A stretch of 64,000 bases of DNA, taken from contig OW028580.1 of the NCBI GenBank assembly GCA_932294295.1, positions 27,970,896 to 28,034,895 on the forward strand. Reading direction: 5' to 3'. Position numbers and translations under genes: made by a program. Shown here in pieces: positions 11,140-23,400 of this stretch. Under the pieces are notes generated by a model. It saw only the letters and a list, made by a program, of their open reading frames with translations, was not told the DNA's origin and did no database searches. Position 1 is the stretch's first letter. Each line of letters opens with the position of its first letter. This DNA is from Alitta virens (Eukaryota > Annelida > Polychaeta > Phyllodocida > Nereididae).

Positions 11140-12230
11140 TATCAATACATTAAGCTAATACATTTACTATGTTAACTTAAATGTTTATTCAGCCACATTA
11201 CACATCAATACATGCCATTTCATGTGTGACCAAGGAAAAAAAATCAGTCCTGCATCTAACATATCCCAAATAATGCTGACCACATCATTTGCATTGAGTG
11301 ATGTGCCGAAATATTGCACCCAATGGTCAACAAAGTATAATGGACACTGTCCAAACACTGCAGAACATTGTTCAAACATTGCTCAAACATTGCAATGATG
11401 TTATGACAGCTACATGTTAATAATGGAGTTTTTCATCAACACGAATGTTGGCTTGGTTAGATAGTGTTTGTCTCACCTTACAGGGGCTAACACCTGCTTG
11501 TGATGAGCCCCTATTGCATTGTTCATAAATGATAAATATTAAATAATGCACCCAGACTAAGCAAACCCAGGGGCGCCTAAATATCGTCTAACCACACGTT
11601 CGGGTCGATAAAATGTGTCAACAATGCAGGTAGAATTAGGCCTATACATTGCTATGATCGAAATACCAGCATAAACAGCATGGTTTTCGTGGAAATTTTA
11701 TGACATTTTCTCCCTATTGAGCAATGTCAAGAATATTTGTCCTGCTGTTAATTTATGCCTAAATTATTTCTATATACTATGGCTTTCCAAATTTATCTTG
11801 TCAGTCCATATGCCATCTTACATATAGGTACACATAATAAGTGTCTGGAATATAGCCACTGTAGCCTCCTTTTCTAGCAAAATCTGGTCTTAATGGTGAG
11901 GTGGTCCTACATCAACTTATCAAAGATGGGTAATAATAATTCAAAGGCTTAACAGTGAAGTAGTTGCAATATCAAGGTGGCCTTAAGAAAGGAATTCCAG
12001 GAAAAATAATTCAATTTTGAGCCCCAGTCTGTGAGATTGTTTGTCTGTGTTTGTTGTAAACCAATATCTGGACACAAATTATGCGTGTGCATTTGAAAAC
12101 GGAAGACTGCGTTATGACACACTGCAAACAGACACAGAATAAAAGGGGAGGGGGGGGGGGGGGGGTTATGAAACTGAATCCAATTGTTTCAAAACGTGTT
12201 TCATGTCAGCTTTCAGAGACAAAGCACTTG
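11140..12230. other. Non-coding DNA with a MITE remnant near 11.87-12.0 kb
   Basis: The phrase 'ggtcttaatggtgaggtggt' at about 11888-11907 matches the terminal wording of the element at 51.9 kb. A G16 run is at 12150-12165. Confidence 0.4.
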
Positions 12231-12610
12231 TGACAGTTCAGATCGTCACAAACTCTTCGATTTGTTGGGTCATAAGGGTACGTTTATCCCCGTCTTCAAT
12301 TCCATTCGCCTATCTTTGAAGTAGGTTCGAGTTGCACAGCAAAATCCTTTGGCAAGAACCTCAAAGCTCAAGGCAGACGACAAGCCATTGGAAAATGAAT
12401 TTAGCGAGTTGTTTGCAGATCTCCGCTAGGCGGCGTACGCAGTCGTGAAGCTCCATACGCCACCTAGAGTAAAACTACCGAACCACAACAATTTTCCAGA
12501 GCCACTGAACGACTGAAAGCCACTGAATGGCGACAGTAGGAATGTTAATGGCGCTTGTTAAATGCCACAAAAACGCCAGCCAGCTCAGATATTCTCACAA
12601 TTGTTCTAGC
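12230..12610. promoter_or_regulatory. Balanced-composition, CpG-retaining block
   Basis: This is repeat-free and richer in CpG than its surroundings, with words such as 'cgccacctag' and 'aggcggcgtacgc'. It has no open reading frame of note. It could be a regulatory or conserved non-coding block, or a promoter-distal exon I cannot read. Confidence 0.15.
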
Positions 12611-13760
12611 AATCATGACAGCCCAATTTCCAGACTTTAAACGCTTGCCACCAGCTGTCTAGCCAAAACACATCATTATAAACAAATACAAAAGCTATTG
12701 TTTTATGCCTAAATGGCAAATCCACTCAAACTCAAACACTGACATCCATTGTTTTATTAATCAGCATGCAGTATGGTACTGCCGTCTATATATAGAATTG
12801 TACATTAAGCAAAATTTAACACAGTATTCCTTACAATAACTAAAATTTGAATGTATCAACGCTACTGGTCTGAAGACTTATAAGCTTATATGACAGAGGG
12901 AAATGTAATGATGAGATAACGTAGAAAGGCAGGATATATTATAGATCTAGGCTACCACCTAGCCATTCCTGTTATAAATACACAAAATGTGACAAAAAGG
13001 TCCCTAAATTACAATGAATATATATATATTACTTGCAATAAATATATTATTTCTATGTATGTTATGATAAAATGTAGCAGATATATGTAATATGAAATAA
13101 ACGAGTTGTACTAAATCACACATGCATACAAGATATAACATACAAAGTAAATTTACTCAATGTCAACTCAGAACCACAACACAATATTATCAAACCTTTC
13201 AAGAAACCCCACACACAAGATTCTTGTGTAACACCCCATGACTCCAGTCAAAAATCAATGAAAGTTTGTGGGCACTTGTAGACCCTGATTTGCTCTGACA
13301 GACTTTACATGACTGGCTGTGATAATGACATGTGTAACATTGACTTCTAATCAAACTCCCATGTTCCTGCTGTTTGACTTGTTTATGGCCTAACAAACTA
13401 CTTGGGGGCAGCTCGCTACGTGGGTTAGGCCCATGCAGGCGATGTCAAAATCATGTAGGCAATATTAGAAAAAAGGAAGAAAAATAAAACAAGGTTTAGG
13501 GCAGTGTCTGGCATGCAACATATCGATTTGAATTTTGAGAGAGCTAGATTTTCTTCTACCTTCAATCATTTCTGATGGACTCACGGGTACCCAAAGAACA
13601 TTTCATAATGTTTACATCCATACCTAACAACTCCTATGTGAAGCTGAGCTCACATCAGACAAATTTTATTTCAGTATTGTACTTATTTTGTCTGGGGTAG
13701 GGTTAGATGTTGGATTTCTTTAGCAAGCCATTTAGTCCTCATTGCTACTGTACACACAGC

Positions 13761-14101
13761 AGATCGATAGATCGATAGATCGATAGATAGATAGGTAGAC
13801 AGATAGACAGATAGATAGAAATATATGGAAAGGGCAGCCCTCTAAGGCAAGTTCTTGCTGCTATCGAGGGTTAATTGATGAGATGAGAGAGAAAAGTCCA
13901 CCCACGTTACACATTTACCCCATGGTTGAGATCTTTTACTTGCCTCAGCATAGACACTGAGCACAAGGGACCGCCAATTTAGCGTCTCATCCGAACAACA
14001 TTTAGCTGGGATGATGCTCATGAAGGTTGCCCGGGCCTGGGATTGTACCTGGGTCCTTCAGAGGAGCAGGCAGGCGTCTTACCACTAGACCACCCAGCGG
14101 T
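13761..14101 (-). mobile_element. Family B SINE, near full length
   Basis: Read on the minus strand it has a tRNA-like head with A box tggtctagtggtaagac and B-box-like ggtacaatccc. A body follows with 'catgagcatcatccc', 'attggcggtccctt', 'gaggcaagtaaaagatc' and 'tatcgagggttaattg' equivalents, then a (tatc)n tail at 13761-13822. The copy at 55.86 kb lacks about 50 bp of the body. Confidence 0.85.
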
Positions 14102-14283
14102 TTGAGAGCGGATACCTGACTCAACAGACACAAGAATGCAAGCCATACCAGTGAGAGTATACATTTGTACTCCCAAATGGATATATATAGCAGCTTTAAA
14201 AAATATAATTATGGTATAATCCAATGGTCAGGTGGCAATTAAAGGCCTGTGCCACTTATGGATATTTACCCTTTAATTCTTAA

Positions 14284-14400
14284 TTCAGTTGGCTGGCCTA
14301 GTGGTTAAGGCATTAGCCAGCTTTTCTGACAAACCTGGGGGTGAATCCCTTCCTGTTCTGTCTGTGAGGAAAATCTCCAACAAAACACCAACATTACAGA
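14284..14400 (+). mobile_element. tRNA-derived SINE fragment (family C)
   Basis: The A box tggcctagtggttaagg and the B-box-like gggggtgaatccc are spaced as in a tRNA. The following sequence does not match families A or B. Confidence 0.6.
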
Positions 14401-14949
14401 ACCTAACTAGTAATGCTAGTAAATTTAGCATCAGGGCAATTTAACTGCATGATCTGTAGTCAATCACAAACACATCTTTATATTTGTACATTACATTACA
14501 TTCTTCCACATTCTATTTATTATTTTGGTATGTTTCTTTCATATTTGAAACTCCTCATATTTCGTCACGTCCATTTCAGCTTTTGACATTCCTAATTCAT
14601 ATTTTGATATATACTTGATCTATCTATTCATATATCGATATTTTTATTTCCTATTTTATGTTCAAATCTATAAACATGACCCACATGTCGTAAAACTGAA
14701 CCACGTCTTAACACAAGTTTGTTTTCCAAGAGCAATTTCATTTCAATTATATATATGACAATTACCTTTCTTTTCCCCCTATCATATTTCTACGTCCATG
14801 AAACTTGAGATATCTAATGCTCCTTTCATGAGTCATGAGTCGTGTTTGAAAATTGAGAAGAGGAAATTGCATTTCGCTTCCTGTGGACATGCACTGAACA
14901 GTCCTTTCTAAAGAGAATGGGGTTATAATATTCTGAAGCATGTTACAAG

Positions 14950-15274
14950 TAACATATTTACTCGACTAAACGCCCCCCACCCTCAAATAGAGGCCCACCT
15001 AGAATAGAAGCCCAGGGTAACTGCCTTACAAAAATAATAAATGCCTCCCTCAAACATAAGTCCCCTCCCCACAAACAGACAATATATTTGACCTATGAAC
15101 TGAGCTCAAGTCCAGAATTTGAGGTCTTTCAGAGGTATTTTCGTAAGATTTTAGTATTTTGGGTGTCCTTCATTGCCCCTAAAAGTTTTATAGAAGCCCA
15201 CCTCAAAATAAAGGCCCTGCTGAGAGGCTCTCTAACAAAAAATAGGAAGGGCTTCTATTCCAGTAAATACGGTA
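14950..15274. mobile_element. MITE, about 325 bp, with ~26 bp terminal inverted repeats
   Basis: The left end taacatatttactcgactaa matches the inverted right end taccgtatttactggaatag, and the next bases also match (gcccc/agccc). Internal 'gaggcccacc' and 'aaggccc' words recur in both halves. TA dinucleotides at both ends suggest a TA target, as in Tc1/mariner-derived MITEs. The open frame at 15088-15291 lies inside it and is not a gene. Confidence 0.8.
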
Positions 15275-15354
15275 TTTTACAGTTCTTTTAACGAAGACAC
15301 TGTGTGAAGAGAATGGCTAAATAGTCATTTGAAGCATTTCTGACTTCATGCCTC

Positions 15355-15495
15355 CATTAAGGAGCCCCACAAATAAGACCGTTGATAACACCAATTTACG
15401 ACCACTTCACAGGATCTAAATAATGTAATTACCAGCGCTCAGTGTAAATAACTACCTCGAAAATAAGACCACCTCACAATCTATTAGAACCATTG
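15355..15495. mobile_element. MITE remnant
   Basis: It contains repeated 'aaataagacc', 'gaccacttcac' and 'gaccacctcac' words like those of the 51.9 kb element. The ends are diffuse. Confidence 0.4.
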
Positions 15496-16227
15496 GATGT
15501 CTCAATAATATTTTGAAAGTCAGGATTGGTAACAAACGTCATGATGAGATGACATTAGCACAACATCAAGAGCAAGTAGTGCTGCCATAAAAGTGCTAAA
15601 AATTGCCACATGACATTTATTTAGTTGGATGCACACAATTTGTAATATGTTAAGCTCAGCATCAATGCATAAACCCAACACTGATTAAATGCAATGTGAA
15701 ATATTGTACATTTACTGTGTGCGAAGCTATAAAGCTGTTGTATCACAACACACAATAAAGATTTCATTCTTTTGAAGTGCTGTTCAAGAATTCATCTGCA
15801 TTTGAAGGCACGCTTGTGTTACACAACATTGCACACATGCACAAAGTCCTCAACATCACACACCACTTTGGCATTTTTCTATACAGATGGAAATGAACGA
15901 GAGAGCTCTACCGCCAAAATGTTGTCACTGCAAAATCATGCAATGCCAGAAATCCCCCGGGACTGACACGTATATGCATTTCATTGAGAAGATTGGCCAG
16001 CATCTAGGAATATGGATGCAAATTCATTTCATTACAAGTGAACAGGCTTTTGGGGCTGAGTGAGCAGCCTCCATTCTCCTGTGATTGTGAACAGTGTCAT
16101 GTTGCCTCACAACTAGTGCAAGTGTGCATGCACATATATAGAAAGGAACCAGTACAGGGTGACCTCTTTCACAAGACCATATAAGTTTGTACAGTATATG
16201 TACACAATACAAGATAGTCTCTTCTAT

Positions 16228-16558
16228 ACATGGCCAAATGTGCCATGTGCGTTTTCCATGCATTTGGATAAATGCATGGAAAACGCTTATTTCTCGACTG
16301 ATTATACAGGCCAAAACCATGGTGGTGGTGGATTAGGGCTTTACGTCCTGTATTTCTGCACCTGATGGGCTAATTAGGACAGGTAGGGACCATGGCAATG
16401 AGACGAAGGGTGAAACAGCCATGCAACATAGGCTCAACCGGGAATTGAACCCAGGACCCAGTGGTTGGAAGCCCAGCGCGCTACCACTGAGCTAGGCCCC
16501 CACCCTAATGTGTTCATACAACTTACGGAAAATGCACGTGGCACATTTGGCCATGTAT
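16228..16558. mobile_element. Palindromic/foldback element split by a SINE
   Basis: The left arm at 16228-16258 (tacatggccaaatgtgcc...) matches the inverted right arm at 16528-16558 with two mismatches. Inside the left part a perfect 17 bp stem (gcgttttccatgcattt) with a 4-base loop spans 16249-16286, reusing part of the outer arm. A family A SINE occupies most of the interval between the arms. Confidence 0.75.
16328..16502 (-). mobile_element. Family A SINE, full length, copy 3
   Basis: On the minus strand it has A box ctagctcagtggtagcgc and B box gggttcaattccc, then the family body ending at 'gtaaagccctaatcc' and a ccacc tail. It lies between the arms of a palindrome. I could not see a clear target-site duplication. 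Confidence 0.85.
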
Positions 16559-16569
16559 GTTTGATTCCA

Positions 16570-16905
16570 GGCCTGTGCATTCTTCATGAGCTACATCCCA
16601 GCTGGATATCGATCGCATGAGACATTAGATTGGAGTAGCCTTGCACCCAGTGTCTTTGGTGAGGCAAGTAGAGGACCCCATCAATGGGCGAAATGTGCAA
16701 CATGGTGTGGACTCCATGCCTTATCATTACGTCTGCCTTTGGCAGCTGGTCATATAAGCTGACTAAGATTCAGACCAGTAGCATTGAGACATTGATATAG
16801 ACTATAAATCATAAAGACTGCAGTGTCTTTTCTATGCATTGAATTATATCCCAGTGACATAGGCTTGTAGGTAGTGCAGCAGATGCAATGATGAGATGAT
16901 AAAGC
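16570..16905 (+). mobile_element. Family B2 SINE, 5'-truncated
   Basis: It shares the body of family B ('cccagctggat', 'gtgaggcaagtagaggacc') but then continues into a different 3' part: 'attacgtctgcctttggcag', then 'agctgact' and 'cagtagcattg'. The same 3' part is inverted at 42562-42660. This is a distinct subfamily with a swapped tail. Confidence 0.75.
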
Positions 16906-17439
16906 AGAGTCCACAGTTTGTATAGGCATTCACCTTCTTGTATGTAAAACCCTAGGTAATAATGACCTACAAACAATTCCACATTAGGAAAGATAACCTA
17001 TGTTTGGTATTACCATCAGCTACAAGATGAGATGACGAGTTTGTCTTCTAGGAATGCCAAGTTAGTTTCACCCACACCAGGAAATCAACCCAGAACTGTC
17101 ACAAGAACCAGCTATTGACAGCAGCTATGCATATTCACAATAGTAAGTAATCATATTAACGTACCTTACCTACATCCACTTCCAAATTAGATCTAGGTAC
17201 AAATTCACAATGTTTGGGTAGAATGCTATTGTGATACTGGAGTTGCACAGCACAGAAGCAGACTGCTACTAACAGTGCTACTGCTCTCCAAACTGAAGGT
17301 TTCCTGCACCAAGTAGGCGGGGAAACTAATCAAGCTCTTCCTCTTATAAGGAGTATGACAAGGTCCCACACATTCCCCACCCCTATTCCTATACCACAAT
17401 ACTCTCACGTTTCAGGAGATATGAAGCCTCTCTCAAAAC

Positions 17440-17730
17440 ATAGCAATCACTGCTTGAAGTATTGGATTCCCAAGCAGCTCGGAATACAAATAAACCTTGG
17501 GGAAAGCGCATGTTTTGGGCCCACTTCTCTTCGCACCGTATGTGTCGGTTCTGTCTGTCGGTGCGGTGTATGTGTCACCGCAGTCCACGGCAGTCCACGC
17601 CATGACAGATGTTACTCCGAATGTCCCCACCACGATTCATTTGCGGGTGACAATGCAATGGCTGTCATGAGCGATCATTTCTTGATTGCGAAGCCGGTCC
17701 CCCGGGTTCGCGACAAATCTAGGCACACAA
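17440..17730. promoter_or_regulatory. CpG-retaining block inside a 190-codon open frame
   Basis: The plus-strand frame 17355-17927 is long, but the translation is rich in Cys, His and Ser without domain pattern or codon bias. I treat the stretch as unique, possibly regulatory DNA. It has short tgtctgtcggtgcggtgtatg-like and 'cagtccacg' duplications. Confidence 0.15.
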
Positions 17731-17929
17731 AATTCATGTTACATACAATAAGCAATATCTGCAAAATATCATCTCAATTATATGACTTGCAATATTTGCA
17801 TATGCCTGTCCTCCTACTCAAGACATCCTACGGCGCATTCCATCACTCTAGAAGGGTCTCTCAGACTGACAATTTCCTGACTATAATCAGCCTGTTCCTG
17901 TCCACTATAGTTTGTTACTCAAATTAACG

Positions 17930-19980
17930 CCCACCAAAAACTGTCTTACTCTTACTTTTATAACTAACCAGCTGTTTGGGGTTTCCATGAAAATATCCAC
18001 AGCTGACTACTACATCATTCTTGAGCATTTAAATGGATTTGAAATCTAGCATTCAGCAAGCAAATATTTAAAGTGTCTGATTCCAACTAACTGAAAATGT
18101 GGTGTACTGAAACGGACAAAAACTGCAAAATATTCATTCAATGGCAATTCATCTACAAATATGTCTCGGTGAACATGGATAGCTAAGACAGAAAAAAACA
18201 ACAAAAGTAAGCAAGCAAGGTTTCTTGTTCATTACCGAAACCCAATTCACCCATTTCCATATCAGAAAACAGCACACAGCGCGTAAGCAAATACAAAACA
18301 CAAACCTAAGTATTCTGTTCAAGTGTTAAAAGCAGTAAAGAAACATAAAGTAGAGTTTTGCTGACCCTGCAAGTTTAGGTGTATCAGGCTAAACAACACA
18401 TCAAAGGTTCAAAAGAGTTAATTGATGTCTTTAACTCATGCATTATCAACACTGTATATGAACCAACTGAACTTAAATGCTTTAGTGCCTCCAAACAATA
18501 CCAAAGGGATAAAAATAAGTTTCGGTGTGTCACAGTTTCACAATACGAGTGCTGCCAGAAGTTGCAAGGAGATATGTATTGATGAGATGAATATAATGCA
18601 GCCACTGATTGGTAAAATTCCATGCTGTGTTAATCAATATACGAACAGTATAGATGACAGAGATTGACAATGTGCTGTACAATGTCCACTGGACATTAAG
18701 AGATGAGACAAATACAGAAAACACAGGATATAGACAAGCAGCGAATGACCATCACTCCAAATATATAATATCGGATATATACAAAATACTATACACACAA
18801 ACTGTCACAGATAAGAACATCAGCGGACAGACTGACAGATATTTGCAGCGGGATAGACTGACAGAACTGTGGAAGAATATTCAGAGGAAAACTGCAATGT
18901 AAAACCAACAAGCTCCTATCTGGTCGAACGCTTCAGCAGAGCAACAAATCCAGATCAGAAGTTCACAAAACAAACTAAATCCCAGCTCCACTCGAACTAG
19001 TCCTCCCAGTGGTCATTTTATAGTTAGTCCTCAGGCAATTTGTTGGGAGAAGTGCTCGAAGACCATAGTGTCATTCGTTGTGCTCCCTCGGCGAAGATCG
19101 ATACGGTTGCTTTTGACGCTTTCAACACGTTATAAGCCCCATAGAACTTGGTCTTTTATGGAATTTTACCAGCAACAAACACAAGCCCACCCACCTCCAA
19201 CATCATATAATCTTCTGCTCCTGCTCGAAGCATGCCTTCAAATTTGTGAACGTGTTTTCATAAGGCTAAACTTCACAAGACGATTGACGCTAGATCATAA
19301 AAACGGTCCTTCAAGACGCGTCAAGTTTTAACATTTGCTTAAACCAGCCAAGCTTGAGGAAAGAAAAGTATATCAAGTACAAAATATGGTTCCACTACAA
19401 AGAAACTTCATTTTTTTTGTTTGCTTCTTCGTGTACAATATCCTAAACTTCGAAAGTTGCAATCGCGATACTCTGCCAACAAAAAGGACAAAAGCAACTG
19501 AAGCGATCAAAGGTTGAAAGAAACCGCATCAGACATTTCTATGATCTTTCGATGTCTTTTGCTTTATTTCTTGTGTATTTCAGATGTATCTTCTATTTGT
19601 GGTGTATTCGCTTATGTTTCAATCTTTCAATTACAGAACGATAAACGTCAGAAGTGATGTGTTGTATGACAGTAAGTTACCCAAGAGTGAGCCTTTATAT
19701 GGGTTGACACCATTAGTTCAGTGTCAAGGAAACAAACCAGTCATTAGACTTACACCACAAATGATGCACCCCCATCTCATAATAAAAGATAAAGGGGGGG
19801 AAAAAGCTATTAGCTAGGCCAGAAGAAAAGAACTGAGAAAGCAATCAACATCAGACAAACAAAAGAGTTGTGTAGATGAAAGAATGTTTGCCTCCAAAGC
19901 ATGCACCATTCAAAGTGTAGGCAATCAGACATTGAGCAAAGTCTTTGGAACAAACATACACCAACCTGCTTTCAAGTGAA
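17930..19980. other. Non-coding DNA, no gene seen
   Basis: I see no repeat family except a 'gatgagatga' word near 18581. Short open frames on both strands overlap each other, as expected by chance. 19030-19560 is slightly CpG-richer. Confidence 0.4.
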
Positions 19981-20430
19981 CAATGCCCATGGATTGCTTT
20001 CACCAACTCTCTGTTTACGCAATCACTTCAAAAGATCCTGACATCAAAATACAGACCATTATTTTAACCCAAAAAGATGCCAAAAATAAGCGAGGTATTA
20101 TATAACCCTCAGGTGTTTTTTTTTTAAAGCGCCAATGACAAAATCGCTTCCTTTTAACAGATAAACCAAGGGTCTGATGCACAGACTGCCATAGCTGATT
20201 AGATAAGTTAATCAGCCATACATGTCATCCTTTTTTCTCACTTGCATTGTGATTAGCCACTCAATTACGATTATAAACAGTAGCATCTGAAATCGCTTTC
20301 GTACTGACATACCTATGAGTAGCAGCACAAGCAGGAATTCCATTATTTCTGCAGGTAGTGGAATTATTCGCATTAACCGAAAATGAATCATTCTGCGAAA
20401 CACCTTCATCCCAATAGAAAAAGATGCCGC
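19981..20430. promoter_or_regulatory. Candidate enhancer with paired homeodomain/GATA palindrome
   Basis: At 20196-20214 the palindrome-like tgattagataagttaatca puts two GATTA/TAATC homeodomain cores around a GATA site. More TAAT/ATTA cores follow (gtgattagcc, caattacg). The minus-strand frame 20212-20409 is hydrophobic but has no family pattern. Confidence 0.3.
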
Positions 20431-21084
20431 GGCTAATATCTCAATATAGAGACACTACATCATAGTATAGTGTAGCGAGGTCTTCCAAGAGTAGACGATA
20501 ATGCTTCGCGGCTTCCTTGGCCCTTTTTCACAAAAGCCAAGTGCTACAAGGTTGGTTCAGATTGGTTTAACACCTTTACGATTGAAGACTACAGTCTGCT
20601 TTCCATCCTTGAAAACTGATGACCAATCGCTTTGCACACACCTTTAGATGTCAACTGGAGCATGAGAAAAAGAAGTGAAGTGACACTTCATCATCAAAGA
20701 CAGCGGATGGTGACTGAAATCAATGAAGATCAAAGCGATTGCATGAAGCAATGGATGCATGAAGAACCAGAATGCAGGATGTAATATAATTATGAACCTG
20801 ATGAATGCCTTTCCATCATAAGATTCTTGCGGCATATGTACCAGTGCCAAGTATTCCATGCCATATAGGATTAAGACTACCATTAACCAAATGCATGTCT
20901 GCGTAATATGATTGTTAAACGCATGTGATGTGTGATGTTGTCTGAGTTGTAAGCGAATGACGCCTTCTATTTTTACCTGCAGTATGTATTTTTCTCATGT
21001 TCTATTATGACAGAATTACATGCATTGTTATAAATGGAATAACCTATTTAATGTAATTTTGTGACAATTTTATATCGTACATGT

Positions 21085-21258
21085 ACACAGGAGGGCTTTA
21101 CGTCTTGTATTTCTGCACCAGTTGGGCTAATTAGGACAGGTAGGGACCATGGCAATGAGACAAAGGATGAAACAGCCATCCAACATAGGCTCGACCGGGA
21201 ATTGAATCCGGGACCCAGTGGTTGGAAGCCATGCGCGCTACCACTGAGCTAGGCCCCA
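21085..21258 (-). mobile_element. Family A SINE, copy 4
   Basis: On the minus strand: A box ctagctcagtggtagcgc, B box ggattcaattccc, and a body like the other copies ending at 'gtaaagccct'. The tail 'aatca' is missing, so it may be slightly 3'-truncated. Confidence 0.85.
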
Positions 21259-23200
21259 CACATTGCACTGGCAATAAAAATTGCTCCACAATATACATTC
21301 TTTTAAAAAAAACAAGCAGAGAATAACATCACAGAATACTTGTACTCCACCACACACACCATCAATAGGACAGAGCCTCAGCTTTATGTTGAGCAATGCT
21401 AATCCGGCATGCAGGTACACATCTCGCTCTTCTGTCTTCATGGCGAGCTATTCTGAGTGACAAACAAACTCCGAGGGCCGCGCGGTGCTGTTAGAGACGT
21501 CAGATCTAATAGGAGGCTGCTGTGTATTCTTCCTTTATGTGATATTTATAACATCAAGGGATACTGGGTCTTCCCTGACCTCTCTAATGTGGTCACTAAT
21601 GCAACCTGTCCTCTTGTTCACCTTCCATAAGATGCTGACCTCCGCTTCGCCGGGGTCCGAGGCCCACCGAGCCACCGCCAGCTTAAAACAAGTCTTGCTT
21701 TATTGTAGCCACAGCAAACAAAGAGCTATTAGGAAGGGAATAACCAGCTTACAGAAATCCTTTCCACAGAACTAAGTTATTACTCAACCTAGTAGCAATG
21801 GTTCTAGTCTTGTCAAGCGAGGCTTTTTGAGGTGCTCTACCCTCTTCGTCATTGCCTAGCAACTGCGGTACACATAGGTGAACCCAGAAAACAGGAAAGC
21901 AATAAGGGATATTTCATAATATCTATATGTAACGGTATCATAATTATTCACTACGCAGTATGCTGAGATTTAATAACCACAATGATCTAATGATCAAATT
22001 TCATCAGTATTTCTTTTACAAGACTTAGTTATGAATATTGAAGACCTTGGCTCATTAACAGGTTTTGATACATTTGGCCTATTCACTACAAAGTACACAC
22101 AATGTGGCTATAATGACTTTTAATGCACAATTTAGTAGTCTGCAAAGAGAGGTTGTTTTTAAGTTGAGAAATAAAAATCAGTTTAATATCCATGGCTTAA
22201 TTGTGAGGTGGTCTTAACAGCCAACCGAGTTGAAATAACTAAAAAATATCTACTAACTAATGCAAAAGTTGTGCATTAAAACAACATATGTTAGTGTCAA
22301 TGCCTTTTACAAGTTACATACAAACACAAAAAATAAGTGTAACTAAGCTCCAAACTGACAGACCACTTTCAAATGTACTGTATTCATACGCACGAAAACA
22401 ACATTTATTAACTGCCCACATCCCAAAACAGTATGTCACTGCCTATGCCTTACACGTTACATACAAACACAAAACATACAGCCAGGCCAGCCTTGCTAGT
22501 TTGTGGCAGGCCGAGGGACCTGCATAATCCCATAGATCCAAGAGACATCCAGGGACTGGTAGGGACTGGCATGGACTGTAAGGCACTATCCCTCTCAAGT
22601 ATATCTTGACCGGCTGGGACTGTAGCTGCCTGCTATTTGTATCACATAACGCCACATTTTGTAGACCTAATTCAATTGCCAGGCTTAGCCGCCTGTCATT
22701 ACTTTGAATAGGTCTTGAGCTTGGTGGCGTGGATCTCTTCTAGGGTGTGGCACTGCCTGCAATTTTGCATATGTTTTAACATCTGAAACTCTATAATCAG
22801 AAAGTGTTTTATTGCTAGAAGTGCAGCTATAATCTACATGTATATATGTGTTTTGGGTGGACTGATATGGAAATGATACAGGACTATAACAACTAATTGC
22901 CAATACTTTTACCAATTCCACCAAAGGAATGACCCTTCTAGTCTATTTTCAGTACAATATAATATGACAGTTGGCACAAATTGCTATACAATGTACTTAA
23001 AATACATGTACACAAAGGAAACTGAAGTTTTCTTAGTGGGGTCTCCTGCCTTAATGTAAAATTGTTGTTACTGTTTTTCTCATTTTCAGGTAAATTGCAA
23101 ATAAATGTATCTGAATCTGAAGCTTGGGAACAGATAACACAGATAAATCCTTTGAAGAATGGACCATCAAATTGAAACCTATTAGTCATCGGTAATGGCA
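21259..23200. other. Non-coding DNA, MITE-like scrap at 22.19 kb
   Basis: The words 'cttaattgtgaggtggtctt' near 22197 resemble the small inverted-repeat family. I found no gene. The 96-codon frame at 21485-21775 has no domain pattern. Confidence 0.35.
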
Positions 23201-23204
23201 CATG

Positions 23205-23400
23205 TAATAACGAGATAAGACAGGTTATACCACTTCATGGATATTGGTTTAGTATAAGCTCCATACCCAATGTAGCATAAGGACTAACAATACATCTTTA
23301 CATGGTGTAAGACCAGAAACTGAACCTGGGACTACAGGAGTAACGCGAAAGTACTTTCACCGCTACCTCACACCGCTTCTGTTAACCGCGAAGCCCGACT
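23205..23400 (-). mobile_element. Probable decayed tRNA-derived SINE
   Basis: On the minus strand there is an A-box-like gtgaggtagcggtgaaag and a B-box-like aggttcagtttc about 35 bp on. The far end carries 'ataacgaga', a variant of the gatgagatga word that ends other SINE-like pieces. Confidence 0.4.

Noticed and set aside
13199..13396. Cys/His-rich minus frame suggesting a zinc finger
   Set aside because: Spacing of Cys and His does not fit any zinc-finger class.
17355..17927. 190-codon plus-strand open frame
   Set aside because: No domain, signal or codon pattern. A frame of this length is rare but possible by chance in 64 kb on two strands, more so in a stop-poor block.
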